A DNA stretch of 64,000 nt, taken from Cudoniella acicularis. Its lineage: Eukaryota > Ascomycota > Leotiomycetes > Helotiales > Helotiaceae. The notes beneath the pieces are model-generated. The model searched no databases. It had not been told where the DNA came from and was given only the letters and a program-made list of their open reading frames with translations. The position numbers and the translations under genes are program-made. The stretch is taken from contig JAAMPI010000108.1 in assembly GCA_013054445.1 (NCBI GenBank), positions 1 to 64,000 on the forward strand, written 5' to 3'. Shown here one piece after another: positions 1 to 13,389 of the stretch (the first letter of the stretch is position 1; each line of letters begins with the position of its first letter).

Positions 1-2853
1 ATCAACACCAGTATCACGATAACATATATAAACAATTTATTCCTTCCCGCATTCCCACGTTCCAATAACAACAATAACAATATCAACACACTTTATATCC
101 TTTCTTTCCTTCAGCCGTAACCGTCCCTGTCCGTCGTCCCGTACCGCTGCGCCGCTGCATCCACGCGCGCACACAGTAATTTATTATAACCCCAAGACTC
201 ATAACATACCACAAAAACCCCCTTCGCATCTCTATCTTCATCTATACCGCATAGCGATGATCAAGATAAGAAATGGGGAAAAAAAAGAGAACTCGTCATC
301 ACATGCGGAAAAAAGTCAAAGTGCTTGCAGTAAAGGTGGTTTGTACGGGCCGCTCACCGTGAGAGACACACGAGATGCGATGAAGAGGGTTGCTAAGACC
401 TTACGGCGCAGCACGGGACATGTAAACAAAGTAAAAAATCGAGGATATCGTGCATCAACAACCTCAAAGAACAAGGAGATGTACAGCAAAAGATTCTTCC
501 GGCCCGATTATTCTCTATCTCGCGGCTCTTCTCCAGCTTTTCCAGCCTCTCCATGGTATGCACCCCGGGATGCACCCCACCTTCAGTCTTCAAAGAGAGG
601 GAGAGAGGGAGAGGGAGAGGCGTCGTAAGCCTCCGAAACAATATATTTTACCTGCACAATAACCGCTATCGTCGCCGTCGCCGCATCGGAGTAAAAAACC
701 ATTGCTTGCTTGCATGTACATAATTCCCCGTGTCCACCCTCTATCCTCCGCGTGTACACCGTAGCTCCTCCAGCAAAGAACAGGAGGGCGTGGTGGGTGA
801 GGTAAGGTATGAATAAGGAATTAGAACACATGATGCATGCTGCACACACGGTGGTAAAGACCCGAAGAGAGAGAGCCGAGGATGGTGATCTTCGTCGTGG
901 GTATTATCCTATGTACAAGTACGGGTTGGAGTGCTTGAGAGCAGCGCGTACAGTATGCAAAGACGGTGGTAAGAACCCGAAGAGAGAGAGGCGAGAAGCA
1001 AAGGATGATCTACATGTGTTGTGGACCATGGTTTACCGTTCGTGGATTTTATTGCTTTGCAGATGCAGTGATCGACTGAAGTCTGGATTGCGACGCTGTC
1101 ACGATGTCTTCTTCCGGAGAAAAGAGAAGCACCGAGGGATCAAGTGGTGAACTGTGCTTGCTGTACATGTGCTGCTGAGTAAAGGTAATGTCAGTGAAGA
1201 GTGCCAGGGTACAGCATACCAGTCCAGATCTGTTCTTGACCTTCCTTGACCTCGATGATGACGATGATGATGGTGGTTACATAGTGGTGATGTGAGATAC
1301 AGATGTGATGTGGTGAAGAGGATGCACACCATCTCCGGCACTGACAGCCGTGAAAGCGAGCGAGCGAAGATCCCCCTCGAGTTCCCTCCTCCCTTCTTCC
1401 TACAGTACTACACCAAGCCAAACCACCATGGCCTTACTGTATTACCAAGCCAGACCAACACAACACCGCATCTCACCCGCCTGTAAGCGTGTGCCACCAC
1501 CACCTACCTACCTACCTTTGTCAAGTTGTGACTCTCCCCCCTCTCTCCCGGAAGGAAATATCCTTCACCGCACCACCACCTTCCCACACTGCACCGATGC
1601 TGCACAGAAGGTTCTTGGTCATTAATTTTCGATTTCAATCAAGAAGAACGCGTATATATTAAATTAAAAAACACTTTGTCCGATCCGTGTGTGCAACTCT
1701 ACCCTTCCAATACCGATGCCATTCAAATTGATCAACCCATAACCCTCCGCTCCGTGTGTGGGATAGAGCCTAAACTGCCCCCCTCCTCCCTTCCTTCCCT
1801 CTTCCCCAATCAATCTATCAATCAATAATATCGGTAGATTAAATCGTATGTGTGTCTGTGTGTGCCAAATTGCGATCGAGAGATAGATTAATACACCCCG
1901 TCGCAATATAGTGAAATAAGGTTCTGAGTGTGTGTATATGTATTTATGGCAGGAGCACCCGCCTGCATGTGCATAAATGACGACGGAGAGCGCATGTGAG
2001 GTTGATAAGGGTGTATCTGGGTTCTAGGCAGACGTTTTTGGTACCCTTACTACGCTTGTCTGCTTTCTTGGGATAGGTAGGATGATCTGATTGATGTTGA
2101 ACAGACGGTTAGGAGAGTCATCGTGGATTTGAGGAACACGTGTAACAAGTTTTAAAGTATTAGATGGCGGGGAAGAAGGGCCGAGGGATACTGCTGTATG
2201 ACTAGTGCAAGACGATGGGATGGAATTGAATATTTGCAGTGGTACACAAGAAAGAGCAATGAATGGTCAGGTCTGAATTGCTTCTTCAATTCATATGTAT
2301 TTATTTTTACATTGATACATCCAGCCTATTCTACCTTAGTCCCTCTCCTCTCGTGTCGAGTCTGATAACCTTTCTCGTGGCTGCACAACACACCAACAAA
2401 TTTCCGGGTCTTCAATAACCCGCTCTGCTTTGATCCCCTCCCTCCTTCGTTCGAACCTCGCGATTCTTCCCGTTGTATCGTTCTTTCCTAGTGCCGTTCC
2501 ATCTCACACTTGCCTCTCTATACTCCCATCCTGTTCCGTTCTGTTCCCTCGAGCCCAAACCTCTCGAGTCGAACCAAAATAGCCATTAAACGCCAGTGTA
2601 AATGCCAATACATCCACCGATTGTATATATAATTATCCCCCTTCCAACGCCTCCCGATGATTGACAATATATATGTGGCAAGCAAACATTGTAAACAAAA
2701 TAGAAATAGCGAGTGGGTATCAGTGACCAAAGCCACCCCGTAAAAACCAAAAACCAACTGAGACAAAAAGAAAACATTGTACTTTATACATTAGAACATT
2801 GAAAACTTGCTTGGGGTTGCGCTTTTTCCTTCGTTGTTGATGCATTCCGATAA
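1..2853. other. Intergenic DNA downstream of the MtfA-like gene
   Basis: I see no convincing gene here. The open frames are short, overlap on both strands and show no domain. The block is rich in simple sequence, including CTACCTACCTAC near 1503 and TGTGTGTGTG near 1850. It also holds a short imperfect direct repeat near 848 and 963. The part next to 2854 should include the 3' UTR of the regulator. Confidence 0.5.
848..1010. repeat. Imperfect direct repeat, two copies 115 bp apart
   Basis: A stretch starting at 848 (ACGGTGGTAAAGACCCGAAG, then a GA-rich run) recurs at 963 as ACGGTGGTAAGAACCCGAAG with a similar GA-rich tail and a GGATGATC-like end. The copies are about 45-50 bp. This looks like a small local duplication in non-coding DNA. 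Confidence 0.6.
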
Positions 2854-3995
2854 TTATACCATCGCTCCCCCTTCAAAACTGTGGCATCCCCTTTCGTGTC
2901 TTTTCATATTACTTCGGACGCTGAATGCTTTTCCGCATCCTTGATGTGGGCACTTGAAAGGCTTCTCTCCGGTATGCGAATGCGAGTGGATTCTTAAACT
3001 AGACGGCCTCGAAAATGCCTTGTTGCAAGTTTGACAAATATAACGATCTTGTGATTGTGGAAACGAAGCTGCAGATGATGGCGAAATGTAGTGGTGATGT
3101 TGCCATGGGTTTGCTCCAGATGATGGGGTGAGAGTGACTGAGACTGGCATAAGAGAAGGTTGAAATTGCTGTTGCTAGTTAGATAATGGTTCACAAAAAA
3201 TAGGGAAATGCAACGTACTTGAGGAAGTGGTCTCTGATAGTAAAGCGCTGATATTTGCGACTGTGCTGGTTGTTGCATTGGACTTGGATAGTACGAGCTC
3301 ATCGATTGTTGATTCGGAGACATATTATATTGCGAGCCATTAAATGGTGCTTGGTTGTAAGCAATTGATGCTGCTGGCATCGAAACCCGTCGCTGAGGCA
3401 TGGTTGGAACGTGTTGTCGTTCAGCGTGTGGCTCGACGTTGTTGATTGCAGTAGCTGGAGGGCTGAAGTAGTAGCCAGGAGCAGAAGCAACGGAATAGCC
3501 AGAGTTAGATCCAACAGAAGGTGATTGCCGGCCATCGAACGCGGAGTCTGATTGCATTGGTGGGGTTGGAGGAAGTGCACCGCGAGTGCTCATCGCAGGA
3601 GATGGGCCAAATTGCTGATGTCCCGAACCTGGTCGATATTCGCTTTTTACTGATTGTGCTAAAGTCGATGAGTATGGTTATTCCTTTTAATCAAACCAAG
3701 ATCTCTCACCTTGTTGAGGAGTTTGCTGTGTCTGTTCCGGACTTGATCCATCGGCAAGGCCGAGGAGACTTGATATCGATGGCAGCGAACATTTCGAAGT
3801 CTCATCGACAGGCGGTGAAGGAGGTGGTTGTGGTGCTGTAACGTAGGTGTAGGTGGGATTTTGCGGGATCGGTTGAGCGGTATATGGATTTGACACCAGC
3901 GAGGAAGCCATGATTTGCTGAGGTCGGGTGGAATATGTTTCGAACTGTTGTCCTGCTTGATGTCTACCAGCGTGCACAAGACTAGAGAGGTTCAT
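2854..3995 (-). CDS. mtfA: C2H2 zinc-finger regulator, MtfA-type
   Basis: This is a nuclear DNA-binding regulator. MtfA controls secondary metabolism and development in Aspergillus; a similar role here is inferred. The gene has three exons (3995-3710, 3658-3219, 3174-2854) with GT-AG introns of 51 and 44 nt, giving about 348 residues. The N-terminus opens MNLSSLV, followed by a PPSPPV motif, a SLPSISSLLGLAD motif and a LPPTPP motif. The middle is rich in Gln, Pro and Ser. The last 60 residues hold two C2H2 fingers: C-x2-C-x12-H-x3-H, then the TGEKPF linker, then C-x4-C-x12-H-x4-H. The protein ends six residues after RGCHSF with MV. The order of these motifs and the position of the fingers at the extreme C-terminus match the MtfA family as I know it. 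The start at 3995 is supported by the MtfA-like first residues. The gene stands alone in a gene-poor region. Confidence 0.82.
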
Positions 3996-6900
3996 GACCT
4001 AAATTCGTTGTCGAAGGTGGAGAGTGGCGAAGCTAAGCGTGATGTTGAAGATTATATAATGGTCGAGTCGAGAGAAGAGGTTGTCAGTCAAAGATGTTAT
4101 GGTTAGGGTATTAAGTTTGGAGTTGTATGTTTCCAGAGGCTCGTGTATCTGACCCTGGTGTTGTTGGATACGCCTGCGAATGCAAGGCTTCAAGAGGTGC
4201 GTGAGGGATTGATGATATTTATCAGATCTCCCGAGTTGAGTGGGTGGGCGATCAAATGTAAATCCACCATACAGATCCCGGCAGGTACCAAGTAACAATG
4301 CCCTCACAAATTGGAGTGGGTCAAGACTAGGAATGTGACTTCAAATGCCCCAAGCCTGGCGTAATAACAGTGGATGGGCAGGTCATTCCGGAGTAGAAGC
4401 GGGCTTGATACTGACCAGCCTTCGCCGCGGTGCACCGGTACTGTGCTGGATCTGGTCGAAGAAAGGATGATTTCCAGGGTGCTCAAAGGAGTTGCCAGGG
4501 GGTTCGAAGCCCGCGAGCACCGTTGGAAGGCACCCACAGTGAGGGGCCCCCAAGACAGTGATATCGGTCGGCTAGGCTATAATGCTTGTTCAATGCAGAC
4601 GTGCCTCGGAGCATAACCCGTTCAAGGCGTAAACCTCAGGTTTTACAGGGCCTCCCTGCCTGTCACCTCAAGATGTTTGGACAAGGATCTTGACAAGCTG
4701 CTACTGGCAGCTTGGGGAGCACATGAGACGAGGGTGACGGAAGCACTGATGCTGATGCGCAAAGATGGTGGAGGCAGGATCTGCTTGCAAACCTCTCATG
4801 TTCTAGTGCTTGGTCCCAGCCGGCAAATGCTGAAATATCTTCAACGATTCAATGCTCTCCTTGCAACATGAAATTGTGGAACGGCCCTCCCTTGGATGCA
4901 ACAAAATCGAAAGATCTTGCATATGGGCACAAAGGCCTTTCCACCGCTTCTGGTCGTAGTCCTGCGTTCTTATCCACCCAAGGTTTGACGAGGTTTACAC
5001 TTCGGAGGTTTGTTCTCAGAATTTGTTACAACATGGGCAGAGGAAGTTTTTTGGGACGAGCAAATTGCGGTTTGGGTTATATTGGATGAAATTCTGGAAG
5101 GCGGCAAATAACTGACCTACCTCTCCAGCGATCGCCGGATGGGCGTCTGTAGGGTTGCTCGCTTGGACGGTGAAGGCCCGTGATAATCCAAGGTTGAGAT
5201 GATAAGCTGCAGGGTTGTTCTGGTGGTGCGAAAATGCAAAGTACCGTCAGAGCCCGTGGCCACGACCAGGCTCGGTCGAAAATTGATGCAGCTTGCAGGT
5301 GGTGATTGACTCGTTGCAACTTGCGGCACACTTCGGGCGGAAGCAGAAAGGAGCACAACTTTGCACACAAAAGAGGCACGGGGGCTTGACTTATCGTAGC
5401 TTGAGCTTCTGTACTCTGTACCGCCGCAATGAACCATCTGCCCGGGCGACTTGAACGGGCAAGTCCAACCGCAAGGCGGCTTTAGGCGTTGTAGATCTTG
5501 GTTCTTTGAAGCTGCCGTTCACGTTAGGCCTCTGGCTAGAGTGGCTTTTAGAACGCTGAGCCGGTTCGAATTGTCTCTCTTGCTGCCGCTAGCTGTATCA
5601 TCTACTCGACGGGCCGCGGTAGCGTGTCACCACTGGCCTGCCACCGTTGGATCGATCCCGGCGCAAGGACGCGGGATGTCGCTTGAAGGCCACCAGCATG
5701 CCCCTATTACATCGCCAAGCCCACTCTCCCCTCCTCCTCCCGATTCTTGGGACGTGAAAATTGAGAATGAGGGGACTCGGAGCAGAAGACTGGCAGAGCC
5801 AGTGCCGGCGTCGCCTCTCTACAAAGCACTTTGCTTCTAGATAGATGCTGTCGAAAGCCATTTGGAAGTGATGTTGAACACTGCGATGGGTTCAGGATGT
5901 CTCATGACGCCGCCTTGTGGTGGTTTCGTACCCGTAACAGAGTGCAATAAACTTTGTCCGGCAGCGCCCTGCCGGAGGATCGCTTGCAGCTCAGTCCACC
6001 TGTGACCTGTGACCTAACCCCTGAGCGTGGTGTCGTCGACCCCGTCTCTGGTCCTCGGTCCCCGTCCTTTTTCTCGTGTCCCACCAAACCGCACACGAGT
6101 CTCCTCGCCAGAGTTCGGTTCCATGATCCCTGGGTGCATCCACGGGGGCATTGCTGTTAGGTTATGTCGAGTCGAGTCGGATGCCCCTGTTGCAGCCCAG
6201 CCTCCACCCTGTCGGAACCATGTCGCCCCATGTGGGTGAGCTAAAAGCGCCATGCTGATCGGGTAATGCAGATCAGTATCTGACAGGTGCAGACACCGCA
6301 GAGGGAAAACAAGGCTTGCTGCGCCCATTGTGACTGGTAGCCACTGGGGAGACGCCCACGAACGCGCCACGAGGCGGGCACGCATTTTGCTCGTGTCGCT
6401 CTGTTCCGAGCTTCTCGACTGGGGAGATCAGCTTCAAGACAGGACCGTTTGGGGTATGAAGTTTGGAAGAGACGGCCCTGGAGGCTCGCCGCTGCGACTC
6501 GACTTGCGTTCCGGCTTTGCTTTGCTCGGCGTGGCCTTTCCTTTGCCCTGGGACTTGGGACTTGGTGTCAGAGGTTGGCAGATTGCAATGCTGTGACGAG
6601 TCCCAACTTCTAGATGATCGTTCTTGATCTGATCGCACTGTTGAAACTCGACGTGCGAACATTGGAACACTGATCGCCCCGTGCACTGATGCGTTCCCCG
6701 CGCCGGCCAATGGCTGCGCCGTCTGGAAGGTATTTATATCCATTTGATCCGCCGACCTGGAGAAACTCGAACTTGAAAGGAGTGTGGTGGTGCCGGCCAG
6801 TGTCATGGAACAGAAGATACCGGTCGGTAGTCCTGGGTGTGTCTGCTGTCTGCTTCTGCAGTCCCCCTCTACTGTGACAGCGCTGACTGCAACACTTACC

Positions 6901-9900
6901 GCGAGCTGAACGAACTCTGATCTGCGCTGTCACAGATTCCCAGCGGTGTTGAGGGTCTGAGAGATGTGGAAATACCAGGAGCGATGGCGTCTGCAGCGGC
7001 TGTGGGAGTTTCGTCACGGTCGAGAACCTGGCAGGCGGGCAGGCTGGTAGTGACGTTTGCAGGTGATCTCCCGGCGAGGCGTTCCTGAGTCCTCGCGGCG
7101 GGCACGCTCACGCTTCACTAGCCCACCGCTCGCTTGGCTCAAGCGACTGGCCAATTCGTTCATGGCGCATAATTCTCCTGAAGCTCGAACCTCGAAGCTC
7201 AAAGCTCCCCATTGAGAGATGCAACCAACGCCTTGCCTCGCCCCCGATGGACAGTGAACACGCTGCCACCAGCCAGCCAGCCAGCTAGCCAGAAACTCGG
7301 GAGGCTTTGTTCTCCTCGAGTCCTCGAGTCCTCGCCGACGATGCTGCGATCTGTGTTTCCCATGCCGGCACAACTGTTGGACGCCCGCAGTGACAACACC
7401 TCGTCGCCATGCACGTTGGCACTTTATTGCTCTTGTGCAACTGTCGCCGCCAATATTCGAAGCAAACATCCATCCGCCAGCTCAGCACCACACCGCACTG
7501 TTCGATACCATACACTGCCATACGCATGCCCCGGGCCTATAAGCTTCAGCATTCAAGACTTTGAATTGTGACGACAGCCTCCGAGGAAGCTCCTGGAACC
7601 TGCGAGGTCCTCTTTTTACCAGGCGCCGCAGTGCCAGTGCCGCACTCAGTAGTCGCCGTGTCGGCATCGTGGCCTCGTGGGTATTTCGGAGATGATTCTC
7701 CTGCAACGCGAAGCCTACCAATGCGAGCCTGTGACCTGTCGCCGTTGCGATTGCAGTTGCGGTTGCTGCCATCCATGCCCGGAACGCTGGTACCCTGAAG
7801 CCTGAAGCTGCTGCCCACACCTTCAAGCCAGGCCCTGCCCTCTGCCCTCTACCACTGACCCAGTCCAGCCTCTTCAGCGTCTTCAACCCCGTGTGAGTGG
7901 ACCACAAATTCGTTTTCGTCTTCGCTGAAATAAAGCTCGTGCAGGCCACCCAAAGATGCCTGCGCTGTGCGCGACGACTTGCAAATATTGAACCACATTA
8001 TCGCCAGGGTCCCGTGGGAATCGCTGAGATCTGTAGATCGTCGCCAAGGGAGGGTGGAGAGTAGAGCTATGAAGATTTCGGATCATCTCAAGCCTGTCCG
8101 AATCTACTGTTCGGACTGGTCGGCCGGCGCACCCCCTTTCTACCCTCACGATACACGTCGTCATCAGCGCCTCACCAAGAACTCCCTTCCGGTGATTGGT
8201 CCCAACCCCAGCCCTTGGAGACCGCTGGCAAGTCAGCTCTCGCCTTTGACAGCACAGGAATAAGCTTGATGGCCACATGGGATCAAATGCTAGAGTGTCC
8301 ACTTTTTGCCCCGCGGTGGTCCACACCGTTCCCATGGCGTGTCTTTCCTTTTACAACGTTTGTCGCGAGACTGTCACTGGTACAAGTACGAGCTGGACCT
8401 TTGCAGCTTGAACTCTGCAATCTGGATGTTCTCATGGCGGCCGAAAACGCAAAAACTACCCCAAACCACATTCTCCCACCGATGCAACAGTCTGCTGAAA
8501 ACGTTTAGCTCCCCCGTGAACCCAGGTCTGCACGGAGCTCTCGCTGAACCCTCGGGCGCGTTGACAACTTGACATGTGTTACTAATGCCACAAGCGTTTC
8601 ACACGCCCTATGAAAGGATCCACTCCGCAACTCAGAATCAGTCTCACAGCTAAAACACGTCTTGTTCACTCTTTTCATCGCAGAGTGCGTTGAGCACACG
8701 ATGTGGAAATTGTTCACTGCTGAAATGTGGTTCCACGACGTGCACAAGGTTTAGCCAGGGGGCTGGATATTATCTGCATATATTGGATCTTGATGTACAC
8801 CCAGGATCGATGCAAAGAAGGAACAATCACCACCGGGGGGGATGATAATCCGGGAAATTCTGCTTCTAAGGTTACGACGCTCAACCCCTAGTTTCCTTAC
8901 TTCTCCAGACCATCCACACCACTTGTTAAAAGCACGGAGTGATATAGTGGTGGGCACGGCCATAACCCGTTCAATCAGGTTACCCACACTTCGAGGGAAA
9001 GACCTTGATAGCCGCCTTCTAGAGCGCATATGAAGTTTTGCGTCACCGAATCCAATTCAGCCATCATCCGAACTCCAACCCTTGCCCATAGGCTCAGATG
9101 GTCGATCATGACCCCAGCGTTCCTGAATCGTTCAAACATCAGAAGAAACCATCCCTTGCAAAAACAGAAAGTCCTGTAATTCAACACGCAATCGAGTCGA
9201 ACCAATGCAATGTGTTTCCTCTTTTGGTTAAACATCAGAGCGCGTCCCCGAGGCGTTGTTCTGTGCCATGTGTCTGAACGGTAGTCTTAGAGCCGTCCCG
9301 CACCCGCTCCACCTATATCATCGTTTTTTTATCATCGTTCCGCCTCTCCTTGCGGCCGAGCATCTGATGTTTTGCTCTGTATTCCAGGTTCTAACCAGAA
9401 CGAGTCTCCAGCACTCAGGAGAGCGCGTTAGTGACAAGCTGCAGGATGCAGACATCCATTCAGATAAGGATACAGTGCGGTGAGGTTCACCCGTCGGAGA
9501 TTTCAACAGCTTCCGGATCGTTGAGGTTGTTCGATCGGATCAACTCAGTACGATTCAAACTTGTGTGCCTGCGGTCCTTGAGAGTCAGTGAGGCCCTTGA
9601 AAACTTGGACCACATGCTATCCGCAGATCATGTTTCCCGACAATCTCGACATTGGTTAAACCTTCCGGCCTATCTTTTATTAATAAAGACATTTCCAACT
9701 TGGGACAATGATCTTCCTTTTGCAATCAGGGTGGGCAAGACTTGCTCACGAATAGTATCGCAGCAATCTACGCCCCAACGTTTATAGGACCTTTTCAATT
9801 AGATTTTGGCCTCAGCAAGTTTGGCATGGTAATTCGCTCAACAACCCCTCACCAATCCTCTCCACATCGTGACCAAGGAATCCTTGATGGAATTGTCACC

Positions 9901-12197
9901 CCTACCAAACCGTTTTAGGTCACCGCAGCCGTTATACCCCATTTTGCTTTTTGTGGACTCATCGGATTCGTAACCCGTCCACTTAAGTCTACAGTAAAGT
10001 TACTTTGGGGAACGGTTGAACATCTCTCCAAGTCTAAGGCTATAGAATCCTGTGAGCTGGGTCAAAACAAGTTGCACTCACAGCGAAAAAAAATAAAAAT
10101 TTTGCGGGGTTTTGTTGTTGTGCGGCTTGCGCCAAAGATGTGCGCAAAAGGTCTCACATGGCAGAAGCTGATGCCTTGTATGCCGTCCAACAAAAGCTTC
10201 GGCGCTCTCGTACTTTCGTACATTAGACGACTAGGTCCGATTCCAGTTGCGGCGCCAATTCTTCCTCTATCACTGCTTTCTTGCTTTTTATGGCAGTTAC
10301 TTTTTGACGAAGCCGTTTCGATCACCCTTTTCTTTCTTCTACCGCACAGGCCGGTGGCCATTGCAACGATGTGGCGCCAGAAAATGGTCCGAATGGGAGA
10401 AGGGCTCCCCGGATCTTCTCCCGCGTGCCCTGGTCGCTGTAATATCCAAAATATTGGTGGCGCTACGAGAGGGTTGTATCGCGAGCATCGCTTCGCGATA
10501 GCGACTTTGGTACCCGTACCTCCTGTACCCTATGAAGGGACTAGGATTTGTTTGTAACTATTATGTCAGTTACCAGTGCGGGGATGTGCCACCCTCCAAA
10601 GCATCATTTTCTCGGTTTGTTATCTCTACTGAGAGAAGAGACTTTAGGCGGGGAGCAACCTTCATCCGATGACGAGGCCCTCTACCGGCTGCAATATCTG
10701 AGATGTTAGTGGGTGGGCAAGGCGAATTCATCCTGCCCGGATGCGCATCCGAATTGATGTGGGATACCTTTCTTCGGTCTGCGAGCCCTTTTCCTTGGAG
10801 GACACTTGACCATTCCAACCTATAAAAATCGATGGAAGCTAGATGCCTGGTGGCCTTGCACTCCTCTGCTGACAAAGTTAGACGCGGGGTGGACATCAGA
10901 TGATGAGTGTGACGTCCTCTGAATGTTGTACTTCCGTCTGAACATGCAAGCAAACTCAAGCATCTGCGTTGATAAAGCAGCACGACAGAAGTCGCCTATA
11001 CCGTTCCATCATCCTCCCCGAACGTTTCTCCTCCACACACCTGGGGTATTGGTATCTTTGTCTCGGGAAGTGCCAGCCTCATGATATCGCCTGAGACCGG
11101 GTCCGAGCTTCGAAACATGAATAGCCTCATCGTTTTCTGCACACGACCTCTGTCGAACATCATCCAAAAATAGTATTTTGTTCCAACCTCCCACACCCAC
11201 TAACCTTGCCGGCTTCATCTCATGATTCTTGGGATTTCAGAGTATCAAAACACGCGTCCTTGTCTGTGCACTCCACGAATGGCATGCTATAGTTCACCCA
11301 GCTCATCATATTTTTTAGTCTCAAACTTTTGATTGACCGTCAGTGCGCTCAGACTTTTCCATTACTCGAAAAGATGCATAATCTAAAAGTAGAACAAGAG
11401 TAAAGCTTTCTTTTCCCAGAGAAGTCAGAGCTTTGACAACTTGATAGTTAGAATCCATAAATTTCTCATAAGGCGAAACACTCATATCACCAAGCACCCT
11501 GTTATAACAGATCTTGTTCATAATTTTCAAAACACCTACTCTGCACTCTATTTTTGGTGTCATTATCAAACAACTTCTCCAAAGAGTCTGTTCAATTCTG
11601 CGGTTTCGATCTCCAACGCACCAAACTTAGGCACGGTTCTTTGGAAAATAGCGTGGAGAATGCTATAGCATGAATTATCTCCTGAACGCAGTAATGGGGC
11701 AGAATAAACAAAGTTTTGGGGCATACACCAGGGTACGGAATAAACTCATCTTTGCGGGTTAGAGCGAAACATGAAAATCATGGAGCACACGAGTTTTTAA
11801 AATTCTAAATTTGCACCAGAGGTGACTGGGAATGAATGGCGAATGAGTTGAAGGACACCGGAGAAGAGCTTAGGATCTCTAGGCCTGATCAGACCGATCA
11901 CCTTCCACAACCACCACTTGAGATCATCTTTACTTCCGATTTCGTGGTCGATGTCTTGACGAATTCAACACGACGATCCACAAGCTAAAGCCTGAGGTGC
12001 GTTGACTGCGTTTACAAGTCAAAGATTTACTGATCTTCCGGGAAATCCATCAAGATTAAAGTTTCTGGGGGAGGCAGTGCATCGTTTGAAGTTGAAGTCA
12101 ACAAAATACGACCGTGTGGTCTTCAAAAACAACCTGCGGCACTCGAAACATGGATTTCTAGATATTTCAATTTGTTGCTCCAACGGGTTGTTTTGCA
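3996..12197. other. Long gene-free region upstream of the MtfA-like gene
   Basis: About 8.2 kb without a gene I can support. From roughly 4.3 to 8.7 kb the DNA is noticeably GC-richer than the AT-rich intergenic DNA elsewhere, with overlapping ORFs of up to 177 codons on both strands. None of these shows domains, periodic conservation or plausible splicing. From about 9 to 12 kb it becomes more AT-rich. It may hold extended regulatory sequence, a long 5' UTR or a non-coding RNA of the regulator, but nothing in the sequence proves this. Confidence 0.45.
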
Positions 12198-13389
12198 CTA
12201 CTCGTCCCATAAGACGGCACTTAGTCCGTTATCGTTTTCTGCTTGGCCAACGGATCCGATTCTCATGCTTGCAACTTGAGTTCCCAACAATCCAGTAGCA
12301 GGATCTCTCTTGACAACCACCACATTTGCCGTTGTTTGGTCCCCAATGACTACCAAGTCTCCAGCCTTATTGATAGAAAAGGTTCGTGGGTAAGTACCGC
12401 CGGAACTCGTAATTTGTTGGAAGGTCATTTTCCCGGCAGAGTCAAGAGAAAATGAGGCCATGGAATCGTTTGGTGTGAATGAGAGATCTCTCCTGTTGGA
12501 TACGTAAAGGAATTTGTCCTTTACGTGCACCTCTCCTACTTTGGTTCCTGATGGCGCTGTCTTGTTGCCTGTCAGCGTGGTCAAGCTTTGTATTCTTGAC
12601 AACGAGAGACATCCAGACGTGGGGTACGTAACCGTGAGGGCGTGGACAGTATTTGCAAGCTCATTCCCAATGTACAGAATATCTTCTCCAAAGAATGAGC
12701 CGTGGCGAGGCCCCGTCCCACCAACTTCAACGAAACTGGGGCAAGCAGTAAGTTTTCCGGTCGATTTGTCAATAGAGTATATTCTAATGAGATCCGCGCC
12801 CAGGTCAGGCGAAAGCAGAAAGTTTCCAGTAGGATCAATGATCACCTCATGAGGATGAGGTGCATCTTGCCTGGACGGATTTGTCCCTTTACCGCTCATC
12901 GTCAAAGTAAATTTCTGCAATGCAGATGAGCCTGAGCTTAGGGGGAGTTTGTAGGTTGAAATTGTGGAAGTTTGGCTGTGTTCCAGTCAGTAATTTTATT
13001 TTAATGTTCAAAGGGTGCACTCACTAATGCGCAACTGCAATATATCCAGGACCGTACAAGACATTATGAACCCCTCCACCGGGTTGCGTGGCTTTCCCTG
13101 ACAATGATAATTTGCCATCCTTTGATGCAGAAGTTGCAGTCAATTGTGGGCTTCCGGAAGTTGACTCGTCAGAGGCATATATTATCCGGCTGTCCGAATC
13201 GAAGGTCATCCAACTTGGCTGCCCTCCAACGTTCAACGTGGAATTCTGCGTCAGAGTGTATTCACTGCCGCTTCCTGTCAATGTCAATGAATAGATCGTT
13301 CCACTGTAGTGAGACACGAAAATGTTGGCCGTGGCGGCCACATCGAGCAGAGCAGACACAAGCAACAACGGATTGATTCGCGGAGACAT
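12198..13389 (-). CDS. Secreted lactonase-fold seven-bladed beta-propeller protein
   Basis: Belongs to the 6-phosphogluconolactonase / 3-carboxymuconate cyclase-like family (COG2706, Lactonase). The true substrate is unknown; many fungal members are extracellular. Two exons (13389-13025 and 12975-12198) join in frame across a 49-nt GTGAGT...CACAG intron, giving 380 residues, a normal length for the family. A hydrophobic N-terminus ending in an Ala-rich segment (residues about 6-22) resembles a signal peptide. Typical family motifs are present: PSWMTFD in the first blade, HPHEVIIDPTGNFLLSPDLGADLIRIY in the middle, GPRHGSF, and YPRTFSINKAGDLVVIGDQ in the last third. No lesion is visible. It lies tail-away from the BBE oxidase gene, with about 1 kb between their starts, so the two could share a bidirectional promoter region. 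Confidence 0.85.

Noticed and set aside
6014..7017. Several minus-strand ORFs of 120-177 codons upstream of the MtfA-like gene
   Set aside because: They overlap each other and plus-strand frames, contain no domain-like text and reflect GC-rich stop-poor DNA.
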